A stretch of 15,950 nucleotides of DNA from an uncultured Selenomonas sp. Lineage in GTDB: Bacteria > Bacillota > Negativicutes > Selenomonadales > Selenomonadaceae. Each line of letters starts with the position of its first letter. Position 1 is the first letter of the stretch. This document shows positions 1 to 6,948 of this stretch, one piece after another. The position numbers and the translations under genes are program-made. The DNA lies in NCBI GenBank assembly GCA_905373085.1, contig CAJPRR010000038.1, positions 1 through 15,950 on the forward strand. The letters are read 5' to 3'. Below the pieces are notes generated by a model. That model was given only the letters and a program-made list of their open reading frames with translations. It was not told where the DNA came from and did no database searches.

Positions 1-93
1 TTTGCCCATCGCCTTCGCGCTGTGAACCTTCGGTTTTGGAAAACAAAGAGAACGAAAAACCACGGGTGCCAAAAAAGCGTGGAGGTGAATCAT
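1..93 (+). other. 5' flank of relaxase gene; possible oriT-proximal DNA
   Basis: This short non-coding stretch precedes the relaxase. It holds a small inverted repeat, GTTTT-GG-AAAAC (33-44), and a second one at 60-82. Transfer origins of MobQ-type elements usually lie next to the relaxase gene, so an oriT could be here or just outside the window. I could not recognise a nick-site consensus, so that is only a positional inference. No convincing -35/-10 pair was seen. Confidence 0.25.
60..93 (+). promoter_or_regulatory. Relaxase ribosome binding site with overlapping hairpin
   Basis: GGAGGTGA at 81-88 lies 5 bases before a GTG at 94 and decides the relaxase start. The reading frame stays open upstream to a GTG at 22, but that codon has no Shine-Dalgarno. 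CCACG (60-64) can pair with CGTGG (78-82), which would tie up the first two bases of the Shine-Dalgarno and could damp relaxase translation. The binding site is clear; the regulatory role of the hairpin is inference. Confidence 0.5.
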
Positions 94-3000
94 GTGGCCT
101 GCTATCATTTTCGCATCAAGTCAGACAAAAAGCCGAACGGCATGAGCGTGTCAGCGGCAGACCATATCGCCTATATGAATCGCGACGGCAAGTATCGGAA
201 TGTTGATCATCAGCAGGAGTTGCGTTCGGGCAGACGCGACTACGGCAATTTTTTCACAGGCGAGAATCCGATACTTGCGTTGCCGAAGCAGCTCACGCTT
301 CTTTACTCCAGCCCCTATGGCAAAATCGTGCTCGATGAACAAGGTGTACATGTGAGCAAGAACGCCTCGGTCGATACACAGGCCATCGCACTTTTGACGG
401 CGCAGAGGATTTTCGGCGATGAGCTTTCCGTGTGCGGCTCGGAAAAATTTGCGACAGAAACGCTTTCCACCGTTCGCGACATGGAGCTTGGCATACACTT
501 CCGTGACATTCGTATGGAGCAGCAGCTTGAACATTTGAAGGAGGAGCGTAAAGAAATTGAGTGGCAGCGAGGACTTGCTGAAGGATCAGCTATCGCTTCT
601 CGCCGGCGGACTGCTGGACGAGGAGATGGAAGAGCGGTCAAGCGAGGAGACGACGAATCCGTCAGAAACGACCAATACATCAACAGATATACAAGAGAAT
701 TTTCCTACACTGATGAACAACAGCAGCAGCAATTCCGCGACGCCCGAGTCGCCCAAGAGCTACTTGAGTCCGACGCTTCTCTCCCTACCATCGGAGAGCT
801 TACCAAAAAAGGACTTCGCCTGCATGTTCTGCCCGGGAGCGATGTGGCTCATCAAGGGCGACGCACTTCTTTGCTATTGCCGGATCATGTCAAGCGTGAG
901 TTTTACGATGGCGGAGGACGACGCGACGCCCGTCTTATTCTGCGATGGGCTTTCTCTCGCACTCGAAGGCGCGAAATAGAAAAATCCGCCGATGCAATTC
1001 TCGGCGTTCTCCAAAAAGGCGTCGGAAGCGAATTCGCTTCTTCTCATGTGCAGTACATCAATCGAGAAGCCGCCTTCGAGATGCGCGGCGGCGTACAGGC
1101 TACGGGAAGTCATTTGCCGCAATGGGCGGATGGCTCTTCTTTGCGTTTCTTTCATGCAGCCGATCGCTTCGAGCGTGCAAACGGCGAGCGATACAAGGAG
1201 ATCGTCTTCTCGCTGCCGAACGAGCTGACGCTGGAACAGCAGAAAGAAATCTTGGACACTTTCCTTGAACGGCACATGCAAAACCACTATTACGCATGGG
1301 CAATTCACGACAAGATCGGCTCGATGTCGGACGGCGAACGTCACCCGCATGTGCACCTGATGTTCTCGCCGCGTGAGATTGATGAAACGGAACGCAGGCA
1401 GGAACGTGCGCCGGAAGTTTTCTTCAAGCGTGCGAACAAGAAAGAACCGGAGAAAGGCGGCTGTCCGAAAGCAATGAAGTGGAACGGAGCAGATCGCTAC
1501 AAGCATCTTTTGATGCTGCGCGAAGATTTCGCTCGCATCCAGAATGAGGTGTTGACGAAGTATCATGTTCCTGCGCAAGTCGATCACCGCTGTCTTGAGG
1601 CTCAGAAGTACGCTGCCATGATGCGCGGTGATGATGTGCTCGCGGAAATGCTTGACCGGATGCCGCAAAAATCTTGCTCGCCGACTTCCATTGTACGCGA
1701 CGATGATGTGGTTCGCGAGCAAAAGCAACTTCGCCGTTTCAATAATGCGCGAACGCAGCGCATCATTAAAAGAGAATTGACGAAGGACATTGAGCGCGAG
1801 GAAAAATGCAGCGAGCTTTTTTCCCGTATCAAGGAAGACCACACAGCGCTCTCTTCCTCGATCCTTGCAGAGCTTTCGCCCCGTGCGCAGAAAGAGTTGA
1901 AAAAGTTGTATGATGAAATGGACGAGGCGGAAAAGGAAGCGGAAATTTCCGCTGCTGTCGTTGTCTGGGGAAGGAGTGCGTTGGAGATGGCACGTCTCGA
2001 CCATCTCGGTGAAGAAGGACGTGAGGCATGGGAGGCTGTAACATCTCTTAGAAAATCGCTGCATGAAGCGAAAGAGTTCGAAGCGTCCCTCTTTCTTCCT
2101 TTCGGCGCTTCGGATGAAGAAGACGTAGCTTTCACGGAAGTACAGATCGCAATGCAAGGGCGCATCAAAAAACTCACGAAAGCCTACAAACAGGCAGCGA
2201 AAAAACTTCAGCCTCACTTGAAGAAGCTTTCCTCGAAAAGCGTTCAGAAGAACCTTCCGTATCGCGTCCAGAAGATTCTCTTTGAAAATGAGCTTTCCAA
2301 GACACGATATGAAAAGCGACTGAGCGAATATGCGGCTGCCGTGAAAAAAGCACGGCTGCGTTTGGATGATTTGCAAAGCGAACTCGTCATGCAAGACCGC
2401 AGACGAGAACTTGCTGATGATATTTCCCTGACGCTCGCCGACGTAAAGCGCATCTTGGAACATAAGCGCTCGCATACGGATGCACAGCTTCGTCATAAAG
2501 AGCGCGAGCTAAAGGAAGCGCAGAAGGATGTGATCTCATACGCGCGTGCCGTACAGATGGCGGAAAACATCTGGTCGAAAGGTGCGTATAAAGAACTTCG
2601 TGAGCGCACGAGGAAGCTCGAAAAAGAAGAAAGGTTCCTCGCTGAAGACAGAGAGAAACTTGCTTCTGACGAAAAGGCGTATGCTCAGAAGGAGAAGCCC
2701 GGACGCTTTGCGATTTTCGGCAATGTAAAAAGCTCCTGCCAAGAGGAACAGCAGGAGCTTGAAAAGAGGCGGCGCACAGTCGAGAAGCGAACGGCAAGAC
2801 TTGCCGAAGAGCGGGCAGAGCTATCGCGTCGCAGCGCAAAACTGGAAGCGGCGCGTGATACGGAAGCAGCCGAGAAGAAGATTGGGCAGATCGCCGTCGG
2901 TATCTTGACGAAGAATCGTCCTGCCGTTCTGCGCGTAAAAAAGCTCGCCGCGCGAATCGAAGCTTTGCAGAAAGCATCGGCCACGAACGGCGAGCGGATT

Positions 3001-3264
3001 TCGGCTGTGGGCAAGGCGGCAGCCAGCGGATCGCCCACTGCACGCTACAAGGTAGTCATGCCTCCTTCGCCTAATCGAGGAGGCGGCGGTACAGTCGCTC
3101 CTTCTAAGCTGGAACAGGCGCAGACGATTGCAAACAGCATCCTGCACCCGCAGTATGCCGCTTTGATTGCAAAAAGCGACAAGGACGAGCTAATCGGCAG
3201 TTGGAATCTTGTCTCCAATATGGAAAAGGATGAAATCCTTGACGATGTATCGAGAGGACGTTGA
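94..3264 (+). CDS. mobA: MobA/MobL-family (MobQ-type) relaxase
   Basis: This is a DNA-nicking relaxase of 1056 residues that would cleave oriT through a tyrosine and start transfer of the element. The N-terminus has YHFRIK and then HIAYMNRDGKY, where Tyr27 matches in place and context the catalytic Tyr25 of RSF1010 MobA. A second copy, HVQYINREAAF (Tyr321), is followed directly by the family core: ADRFERANGERYKEIVFSLP, the histidine of AIHDK (His405) and the metal-binding HPHVH (417-421). From about residue 540 to 940 it is charged and heptad-rich, probably coiled coil. The start is GTG at 94 because of the Shine-Dalgarno at 81-88; GTG at 22 is the alternative. Residues 155-295 are also read in another frame by the inner gene at 557-979. 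It is the only full-length + strand gene and ends back to back with the 363-residue gene. Confidence 0.9.
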   Translation: MACYHFRIKSDKKPNGMSVSAADHIAYMNRDGKYRNVDHQQELRSGRRDYGNFFTGENPILALPKQLTLLYSSPYGKIVLDEQGVHVSKNASVDTQAIALLTAQRIFGDELSVCGSEKFATETLSTVRDMELGIHFRDIRMEQQLEHLKEERKEIEWQRGLAEGSAIASRRRTAGRGDGRAVKRGDDESVRNDQYINRYTREFSYTDEQQQQQFRDARVAQELLESDASLPTIGELTKKGLRLHVLPGSDVAHQGRRTSLLLPDHVKREFYDGGGRRDARLILRWAFSRTRRREIEKSADAILGVLQKGVGSEFASSHVQYINREAAFEMRGGVQATGSHLPQWADGSSLRFFHAADRFERANGERYKEIVFSLPNELTLEQQKEILDTFLERHMQNHYYAWAIHDKIGSMSDGERHPHVHLMFSPREIDETERRQERAPEVFFKRANKKEPEKGGCPKAMKWNGADRYKHLLMLREDFARIQNEVLTKYHVPAQVDHRCLEAQKYAAMMRGDDVLAEMLDRMPQKSCSPTSIVRDDDVVREQKQLRRFNNARTQRIIKRELTKDIEREEKCSELFSRIKEDHTALSSSILAELSPRAQKELKKLYDEMDEAEKEAEISAAVVVWGRSALEMARLDHLGEEGREAWEAVTSLRKSLHEAKEFEASLFLPFGASDEEDVAFTEVQIAMQGRIKKLTKAYKQAAKKLQPHLKKLSSKSVQKNLPYRVQKILFENELSKTRYEKRLSEYAAAVKKARLRLDDLQSELVMQDRRRELADDISLTLADVKRILEHKRSHTDAQLRHKERELKEAQKDVISYARAVQMAENIWSKGAYKELRERTRKLEKEERFLAEDREKLASDEKAYAQKEKPGRFAIFGNVKSSCQEEQQELEKRRRTVEKRTARLAEERAELSRRSAKLEAARDTEAAEKKIGQIAVGILTKNRPAVLRVKKLAARIEALQKASATNGERISAVGKAAASGSPTARYKVVMPPSPNRGGGGTVAPSKLEQAQTIANSILHPQYAALIAKSDKDELIGSWNLVSNMEKDEILDDVSRGR
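557..979 (+). CDS. Putative nested gene: small cysteine-rich protein inside the relaxase gene
   Basis: A 140-residue reading frame lies wholly within the relaxase gene, in the +1 frame. It opens after a stop at 536-538. AAGGAGG at 538-544 lies 12 bases before TTG 557, a somewhat long spacing; TTG 575 and ATG 626 are other starts. The first half is acidic and then Ser/Thr/Asn-rich. The last 55 residues look like a compact metal-binding domain: CMFC (Cys89, Cys92), CYC (Cys106, Cys108) and FCDG (Cys129), with PGAMW between them. By hand count about 69% of its codons end in G or C, against roughly half for the relaxase frame over the same bases, which favours real coding. RSF1010 gives a precedent, since mobB lies inside mobA there. 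Family and function are not recognised; zinc binding is inference. A frameshifted relaxase product is an alternative. Confidence 0.55.
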   Translation: MSGSEDLLKDQLSLLAGGLLDEEMEERSSEETTNPSETTNTSTDIQENFPTLMNNSSSNSATPESPKSYLSPTLLSLPSESLPKKDFACMFCPGAMWLIKGDALLCYCRIMSSVSFTMAEDDATPVLFCDGLSLALEGAK

Positions 3265-4356
3265 TCACCTTGCAGCATCGGTTTTGCGTGCAGCTTTCGC
3301 TGGCTGACCTTCCTGTGCATTTCGCTTGGCCGTTTGTGCGATCTCTGTCGCCAGCGTGCCATCCTTCATCTTTTCCAACGGTGAATGCCGCTTCAATGCG
3401 AGGGAAATTTCCTTCTCGTTGAAGCCTGCCGATGCCAGTTTTCCCGCAGCACGCATCTCGGTGACGGCGTTGCGCGTGCCATGATTATTCTTGACTTCCT
3501 GCTCGATAATTTCGAGATAGACATTTTCGACAAGCGTCCGTTTCTCCGTGCCCTTTTTACGAAGCGGCGATTTGGCCATCACAGTGTCGCGTCGGGCTGC
3601 TAAAGATTTTGCGCCCTTGTCGAATACATCGGCGACGTTTTGCAGTACACCGTCAATCGCCTTATCCGCTTTCTGCCGCAGATAACCTTTGATCCTGCTC
3701 GGGGCGTTGCGCACGGAATAGTAAGCTTCCCTAACTTCCTTTCGGGCTTCGGAGAAAAGCTCTCCTGCGATGATGCGCGGCTGAATTCTTGCTTCCCTGC
3801 GTGTCTTGTCGGCTTCCTCCAAGAACTGCACCGCTGCAGCGAAGCATTGCGCCATCGTCTGCGGCGTGATCTGCTGCGTCGCTTTCCTAAGTTCTTCGAG
3901 TTCCCTGCGCATCGCGGCGATCTGCTCTTGCTGCTCTCTTTCGCGACGTAGCAGTTCTTCCTGCTGGCGGCGGAAAAACTCGCTGCTTTCTTGCATCGCC
4001 GTGTTGGCATGTCCCACGGCTTCTTTGCGTTCGGCAGTCCCTTTGTCCACGCTGTATGCTTCACCCGCCGTTTCGATGTTTTTGATAATCTTGCCATGAC
4101 GCTTGGCATACTCATCCCAAGCATCCATATCCGCGCCGTTTTCTTTTTCCACCTGCTCGAAAGCCTTCATGTCTGCATGAAGGCTGCGGGCATTCTTCCA
4201 AAGCTCAGCACGCGTTTCCTCCGCCATTGGCGGCTCTGCATAAACAAGGCTTTGAGCGATCTCATTGAAATACTCGTCGGAAAAGTCGCCTGCCTGCAGA
4301 GCGGCGGCTTCTGCCGTTTGCTCAGGCGTGATGTTCTTTTCTTGTTCATTTGCCAT
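3265..4356 (-). CDS. Uncharacterised coiled-coil protein, third gene of the ardC unit
   Basis: I do not recognise this 363-residue protein. It is hydrophilic, with no signal peptide or membrane segment. An acidic, Ala-rich N-terminus is followed by a strong coiled-coil stretch at about residues 122-162, rich in Glu, Gln and Arg (RRQQEELLRREREQQEQ). A basic middle follows (about 185-275), and the C-terminus is Ala/Lys-rich. The ATG has AGGAGG at 4365-4370 with an 8-base spacing, and it starts 22 bases after the ardC-like gene, so both are probably on one transcript. Its TGA is adjacent to the TGA of the convergent relaxase gene. Position beside a relaxase and the basic, coiled-coil make-up fit an accessory mobilisation or DNA-binding role, but that is inference. 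Confidence 0.8.
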   Translation of the reverse strand: MANEQEKNITPEQTAEAAALQAGDFSDEYFNEIAQSLVYAEPPMAEETRAELWKNARSLHADMKAFEQVEKENGADMDAWDEYAKRHGKIIKNIETAGEAYSVDKGTAERKEAVGHANTAMQESSEFFRRQQEELLRREREQQEQIAAMRRELEELRKATQQITPQTMAQCFAAAVQFLEEADKTRREARIQPRIIAGELFSEARKEVREAYYSVRNAPSRIKGYLRQKADKAIDGVLQNVADVFDKGAKSLAARRDTVMAKSPLRKKGTEKRTLVENVYLEIIEQEVKNNHGTRNAVTEMRAAGKLASAGFNEKEISLALKRHSPLEKMKDGTLATEIAQTAKRNAQEGQPAKAARKTDAAR

Positions 4357-4378
4357 AAGAAATTCCTCCTAATCCACT

Positions 4379-6601
4379 TTATCTTCCATACGCAACAGCG
4401 GCTTCGCGTGGTCTTTCCTGCGACGAGGTCTTTTTTTGTGCTTCCTGCAGCATTCGGATGGACGGTGTCTTTTCCGCCTCCTGCAGCACACGTCTGCCAT
4501 AGCAGCGATCTTGAGAAATGACGGCGTAGGGGCTGTTGCGCTGGATCGATGCTACGAGGAGGTTTTTGAACTCAGGCACAGTTGTGTCATGAAAACTGTT
4601 CCCCTGCAGCTTGGCAGTAAGTTCGCGTACAGCGACACAAACATCCGCATTTTGCCAACCTTTCTGATCGGTCGGCGTGTACGAAGAAAGTCCCTCGCGA
4701 AAAGCGCGTTCACGGAATCCCTGGCTGTATGCGAAATCCATCATCAGTCGCTGCATTTCCATCGGACTGTCTGTTTGCTGGAACGTTCCCGGATGCTTGA
4801 TGTAGGCAACGAGGTTCTGCCCTGCGCGATAGAAGTTCTGCCGCAGTTTTTCCGCATAGACTTGATAGGACTCCTTGCCAACGGCTTCTTCCGCCGCTTT
4901 CGTAAGCTTTTCCGTCTGCGCGTCCGGCACTTCTACAAGGACGAGGCCGTCCTTGTACGGGACGAGCTTCTGTCTCTGAAAGCCGATGTCTTCCGCACGC
5001 ACGATCTCACCATCCATCTCAATGAGATCTCCGATGCCAATCGGGCGCTTTCCTTCAGGTGGCTGCTCTTTCCATTGCCGATAAACCGCTTCTATCGTCA
5101 AACCTTCGCGCAGATAATTTGCCGTTGCCACCGGCTCATAGTCCGTACCGAAGGACGGCGTATGCGAAGGTGCATCCGGCTGCTTTTCCTTGCGAAAATA
5201 AATCGTCACATGTGCCGACTTGTTGGCGAAATAGTTGTAATCCGGGCGCAGCTCATACTGCGTCTGCACGCTCGCCGGAAGCTGCTGTTCATAGTAAACA
5301 GCGCCGAACTTCGCGCCCTTGTCTTCTCCATCCACGAAGTACAAACCTTCTCGGGGAACAGCGCCCGCATCGGCTGGACGATGGTCGAGATAATACTTGT
5401 AGAGCCTCGCCGTTCCTTTCGCCTGCGCTTCCGGTGGAAGGGCAAGAATCTTTTCATCCGTGACCAGCGTAGGAAATGCAGGTGCGCTTCCTGTTCCTTC
5501 CTTTTCCGGTGTCACCGGCGTTGCATCCACAACGACACCTTCGGCTGCAGCGGGAGCATCTCCTTTTTCGCGGAAATGTTCCGGCATGAAGGCCTCGATA
5601 TACTTTGCGATCTTTCTCGCATCACTTGCCGCTTTGAAGATTTCCATTTTGTCATTCTTCAATTCCTGTACCCAGCTTTGCACATACGCTGCATGATTTG
5701 TCGGATTCATCGGCAATCCGAGATCGAGCGCGAGAAAGGTTGATGCCAGTTCTGCGCGAAGCTCCTCCTTCGCGTAGGATGGCAGATTCTTCTCGCGCCC
5801 TTCCAGAGGACGATTCAAGCGACTCTTGTGTCCTGTCCAATGTGCAAGCTCATGCAGCGCGACGGCATAGTAATCTCCAAGTTCTTTGAAAGCGGCCTTT
5901 GGCGGCAGGTGAATCTCATCTCTTCCCGGACTGTAAAACGCACGGCCGGCAGAGGTGTTGGCAATCTTTGCACCACTGGCTGCAAGGATTGCTTCGGCGA
6001 TTTCGTACTGCTCTTCGTGCGTGTAGCCCTTCGTTTTCGGTACGAATGCTTTCAGCGGGTGATCCGTATACTTTGGTTTGCCGTCCTCGCCGAAAAGGAT
6101 ATTTCCTTCCTTGTCGCGTTCATACTCACGTCGGATGCAATCGGAGGCATGAAAGAGCGGCGTCACTTTTCGCGCCCAATACTGCTCGCTCTCCGGCAGG
6201 GGATTGCCCCGCTTGTCTTCCATGACCTTCCACTTTTGCAGGACGGGCGTCGCCTTGGCACCCTTCTTGATGCGATATTCCCAAAGCAATTCCGGATGAA
6301 TGGGCTTTTCCTCGTCGCGCAATTTCTGAACGCGTTGAAAGAACTCCCGATTCTGTGCACGCAGGACTCCGGCGGAGAAAAAACGCGGATCTTCGCTCTC
6401 CTTTTCCGCCATGACGAACGAAAGGTAGGCGCTGTTGACAGCATTGTAGCCGCGATTCGTCTTGCCGTTGATGGGCATGACGAGCGCTGCGCCCACGTTG
6501 CTGTCCCAAGATTTCTGCCACGGCAGTTTGCCCGCTTCCATGAGTTCGACAATCTTGTTTGTCGTGCGCTCATAGATGTCGAACTTTTCTGTTTCAGCCA
6601 T
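4379..6601 (-). CDS. ardC: ArdC-like antirestriction protein with zincin domain and long C-terminal extension
   Basis: This 740-residue cytoplasmic protein would protect incoming plasmid DNA from host restriction. Residues about 5-150 match the ArdC N-terminal ssDNA-binding domain (FDIYERTTNKIVELMEAG, LPWQKSW, then NRGYNAVN). Residues about 225-345 are a zincin-like metallopeptidase with HELAHWTGH at 250-258 and a downstream glutamate in YAKEELRAELAS, the likely third zinc ligand. ArdC itself is about 300 residues; here some 390 more follow, including a segment around IGIGDLIEMDGEIVRAEDIG that recalls YodL-like modules of large polyvalent proteins. I chose ATG at 6601, with GGAGG at 6610-6614 and 8-base spacing. 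The frame is open further upstream, but that reading is an Arg/Thr-rich shadow of the preceding gene. The start overlaps the end of the 67-residue gene by 8 bases, suggesting translational coupling. Confidence 0.85.
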   Translation of the reverse strand: MAETEKFDIYERTTNKIVELMEAGKLPWQKSWDSNVGAALVMPINGKTNRGYNAVNSAYLSFVMAEKESEDPRFFSAGVLRAQNREFFQRVQKLRDEEKPIHPELLWEYRIKKGAKATPVLQKWKVMEDKRGNPLPESEQYWARKVTPLFHASDCIRREYERDKEGNILFGEDGKPKYTDHPLKAFVPKTKGYTHEEQYEIAEAILAASGAKIANTSAGRAFYSPGRDEIHLPPKAAFKELGDYYAVALHELAHWTGHKSRLNRPLEGREKNLPSYAKEELRAELASTFLALDLGLPMNPTNHAAYVQSWVQELKNDKMEIFKAASDARKIAKYIEAFMPEHFREKGDAPAAAEGVVVDATPVTPEKEGTGSAPAFPTLVTDEKILALPPEAQAKGTARLYKYYLDHRPADAGAVPREGLYFVDGEDKGAKFGAVYYEQQLPASVQTQYELRPDYNYFANKSAHVTIYFRKEKQPDAPSHTPSFGTDYEPVATANYLREGLTIEAVYRQWKEQPPEGKRPIGIGDLIEMDGEIVRAEDIGFQRQKLVPYKDGLVLVEVPDAQTEKLTKAAEEAVGKESYQVYAEKLRQNFYRAGQNLVAYIKHPGTFQQTDSPMEMQRLMMDFAYSQGFRERAFREGLSSYTPTDQKGWQNADVCVAVRELTAKLQGNSFHDTTVPEFKNLLVASIQRNSPYAVISQDRCYGRRVLQEAEKTPSIRMLQEAQKKTSSQERPREAAVAYGR

Positions 6602-6797
6602 TGCTTGCGCCTCCCTCCGGCAAAAAGCGTCCCGTGTCCCAGTCAAATTCCTGGCGCGAGAAGTCCGGGGCGTCTTCTTCCTCGAACAGATCGGGATTCG
6701 TCGCCCAGTCCGTGCCGTACTCGTCAATGATGTCCTTCTGCGGAACAATTTCCACTGCATCATCTTCTGCGTGAATGACATTTTTTTCTAACGGCAT
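6594..6797 (-). CDS. Small highly acidic protein, first gene of the ardC unit
   Basis: This 67-residue protein has 19 Asp/Glu and only 4 Lys/Arg, a net charge near -15, with clusters such as EEEDAPDF and aromatics (Phe, Trp, Tyr) spread between the acids. No known family is recognised. AGGAGG at 6804-6809 lies 6 bases before ATG 6797. The frame is open further upstream to 6941, but that part runs through the terminator and promoter region and has no ribosome site. Its stop overlaps the ArdC start (ATGGCTGA). Size, charge and coupling to an antirestriction gene resemble DNA-mimic antirestriction proteins such as ArdA or Ocr, which are also small and acidic, but there is no sequence match; a chaperone-like or regulatory partner of ArdC is equally possible. 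Confidence 0.75.
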   Translation of the reverse strand: MPLEKNVIHAEDDAVEIVPQKDIIDEYGTDWATNPDLFEEEDAPDFSRQEFDWDTGRFLPEGGASNG

Positions 6798-6843
6798 GAT
6801 TTTCCTCCTATCCATCATTCGACAAACTGCTGCTTTCACTGTC

Positions 6844-6876
6844 ATTGTAAAGGTTTGCAGAATTGAAAAACTGCAC
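6844..6876 (-). promoter_or_regulatory. Repeat copy 1 with candidate promoter of the acidic protein/ardC unit
   Basis: Bases 6849-6876 match 13803-13830 at 27 of 28 positions; the shared core on the + strand is TTGCAGAATTGAAAAACTGC. It contains a 5-bp inverted repeat, TGCAG-10-CTGCA. On the - strand a TACAAT (6844-6849) sits at its downstream edge as a likely -10, about 47 bases before the ATG of the 67-residue gene. No good -35 stands at 16-18 bases, so the repeat itself may be an activator or repressor site. The repeat is seen; the promoter role is inference. Confidence 0.55.
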
Positions 6877-6894
6877 GATTTTATAACAACAGCA

Positions 6895-6932
6895 AAAAAC
6901 ACGGCAAAGTGTTTCGCTCTTGCCGTGTTTTT
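6895..6932 (-). terminator. Rho-independent terminator after the methylase-helicase gene
   Basis: A perfect 13-bp inverted repeat (6895-6907 with 6920-6932), core CACGGCAA/TTGCCGTG, surrounds a 12-base loop. On the - strand it starts 16 bases after the TAA of the giant gene and runs into a T tract. The A/T ends of the stem mean it could also work in the + direction, where no gene needs it. It separates the giant gene from the ardC unit, so the latter should have its own promoter. Confidence 0.85.
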
Positions 6933-6948
6933 CCTTATCACCTGCCGT

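Noticed and set aside
22..93. Upstream GTG start giving 24 more relaxase residues
   Set aside because: No Shine-Dalgarno before 22, the added residues do not look like the family N-terminus, and GTG 94 has GGAGGTGA at the right distance.
874..2496. 540-codon open frame antisense to the relaxase
   Set aside because: Composition is that of a complement shadow (Phe/Leu/Cys/His/Arg-rich with no domain), no ribosome site, and the sense gene is clearly the relaxase core and coiled coil.
3600..4124. 174-codon alternative frame within the coiled-coil gene
   Set aside because: Very Arg/Ser/Lys-rich, lacks a Shine-Dalgarno, and the main frame has better codon use.
4436..5743. 435-codon open frame antisense to the ardC gene
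   Set aside because: Arg/Cys/Phe/Leu-rich shadow without motif or ribosome site; the sense strand encodes recognised ArdC domains.
6602..6781. N-terminal extension of the ArdC frame by 60 residues
   Set aside because: The extension overlaps the acidic gene in another frame, is Arg/Thr-rich, and ATG 6601 with GGAGG begins exactly at the ArdC domain.
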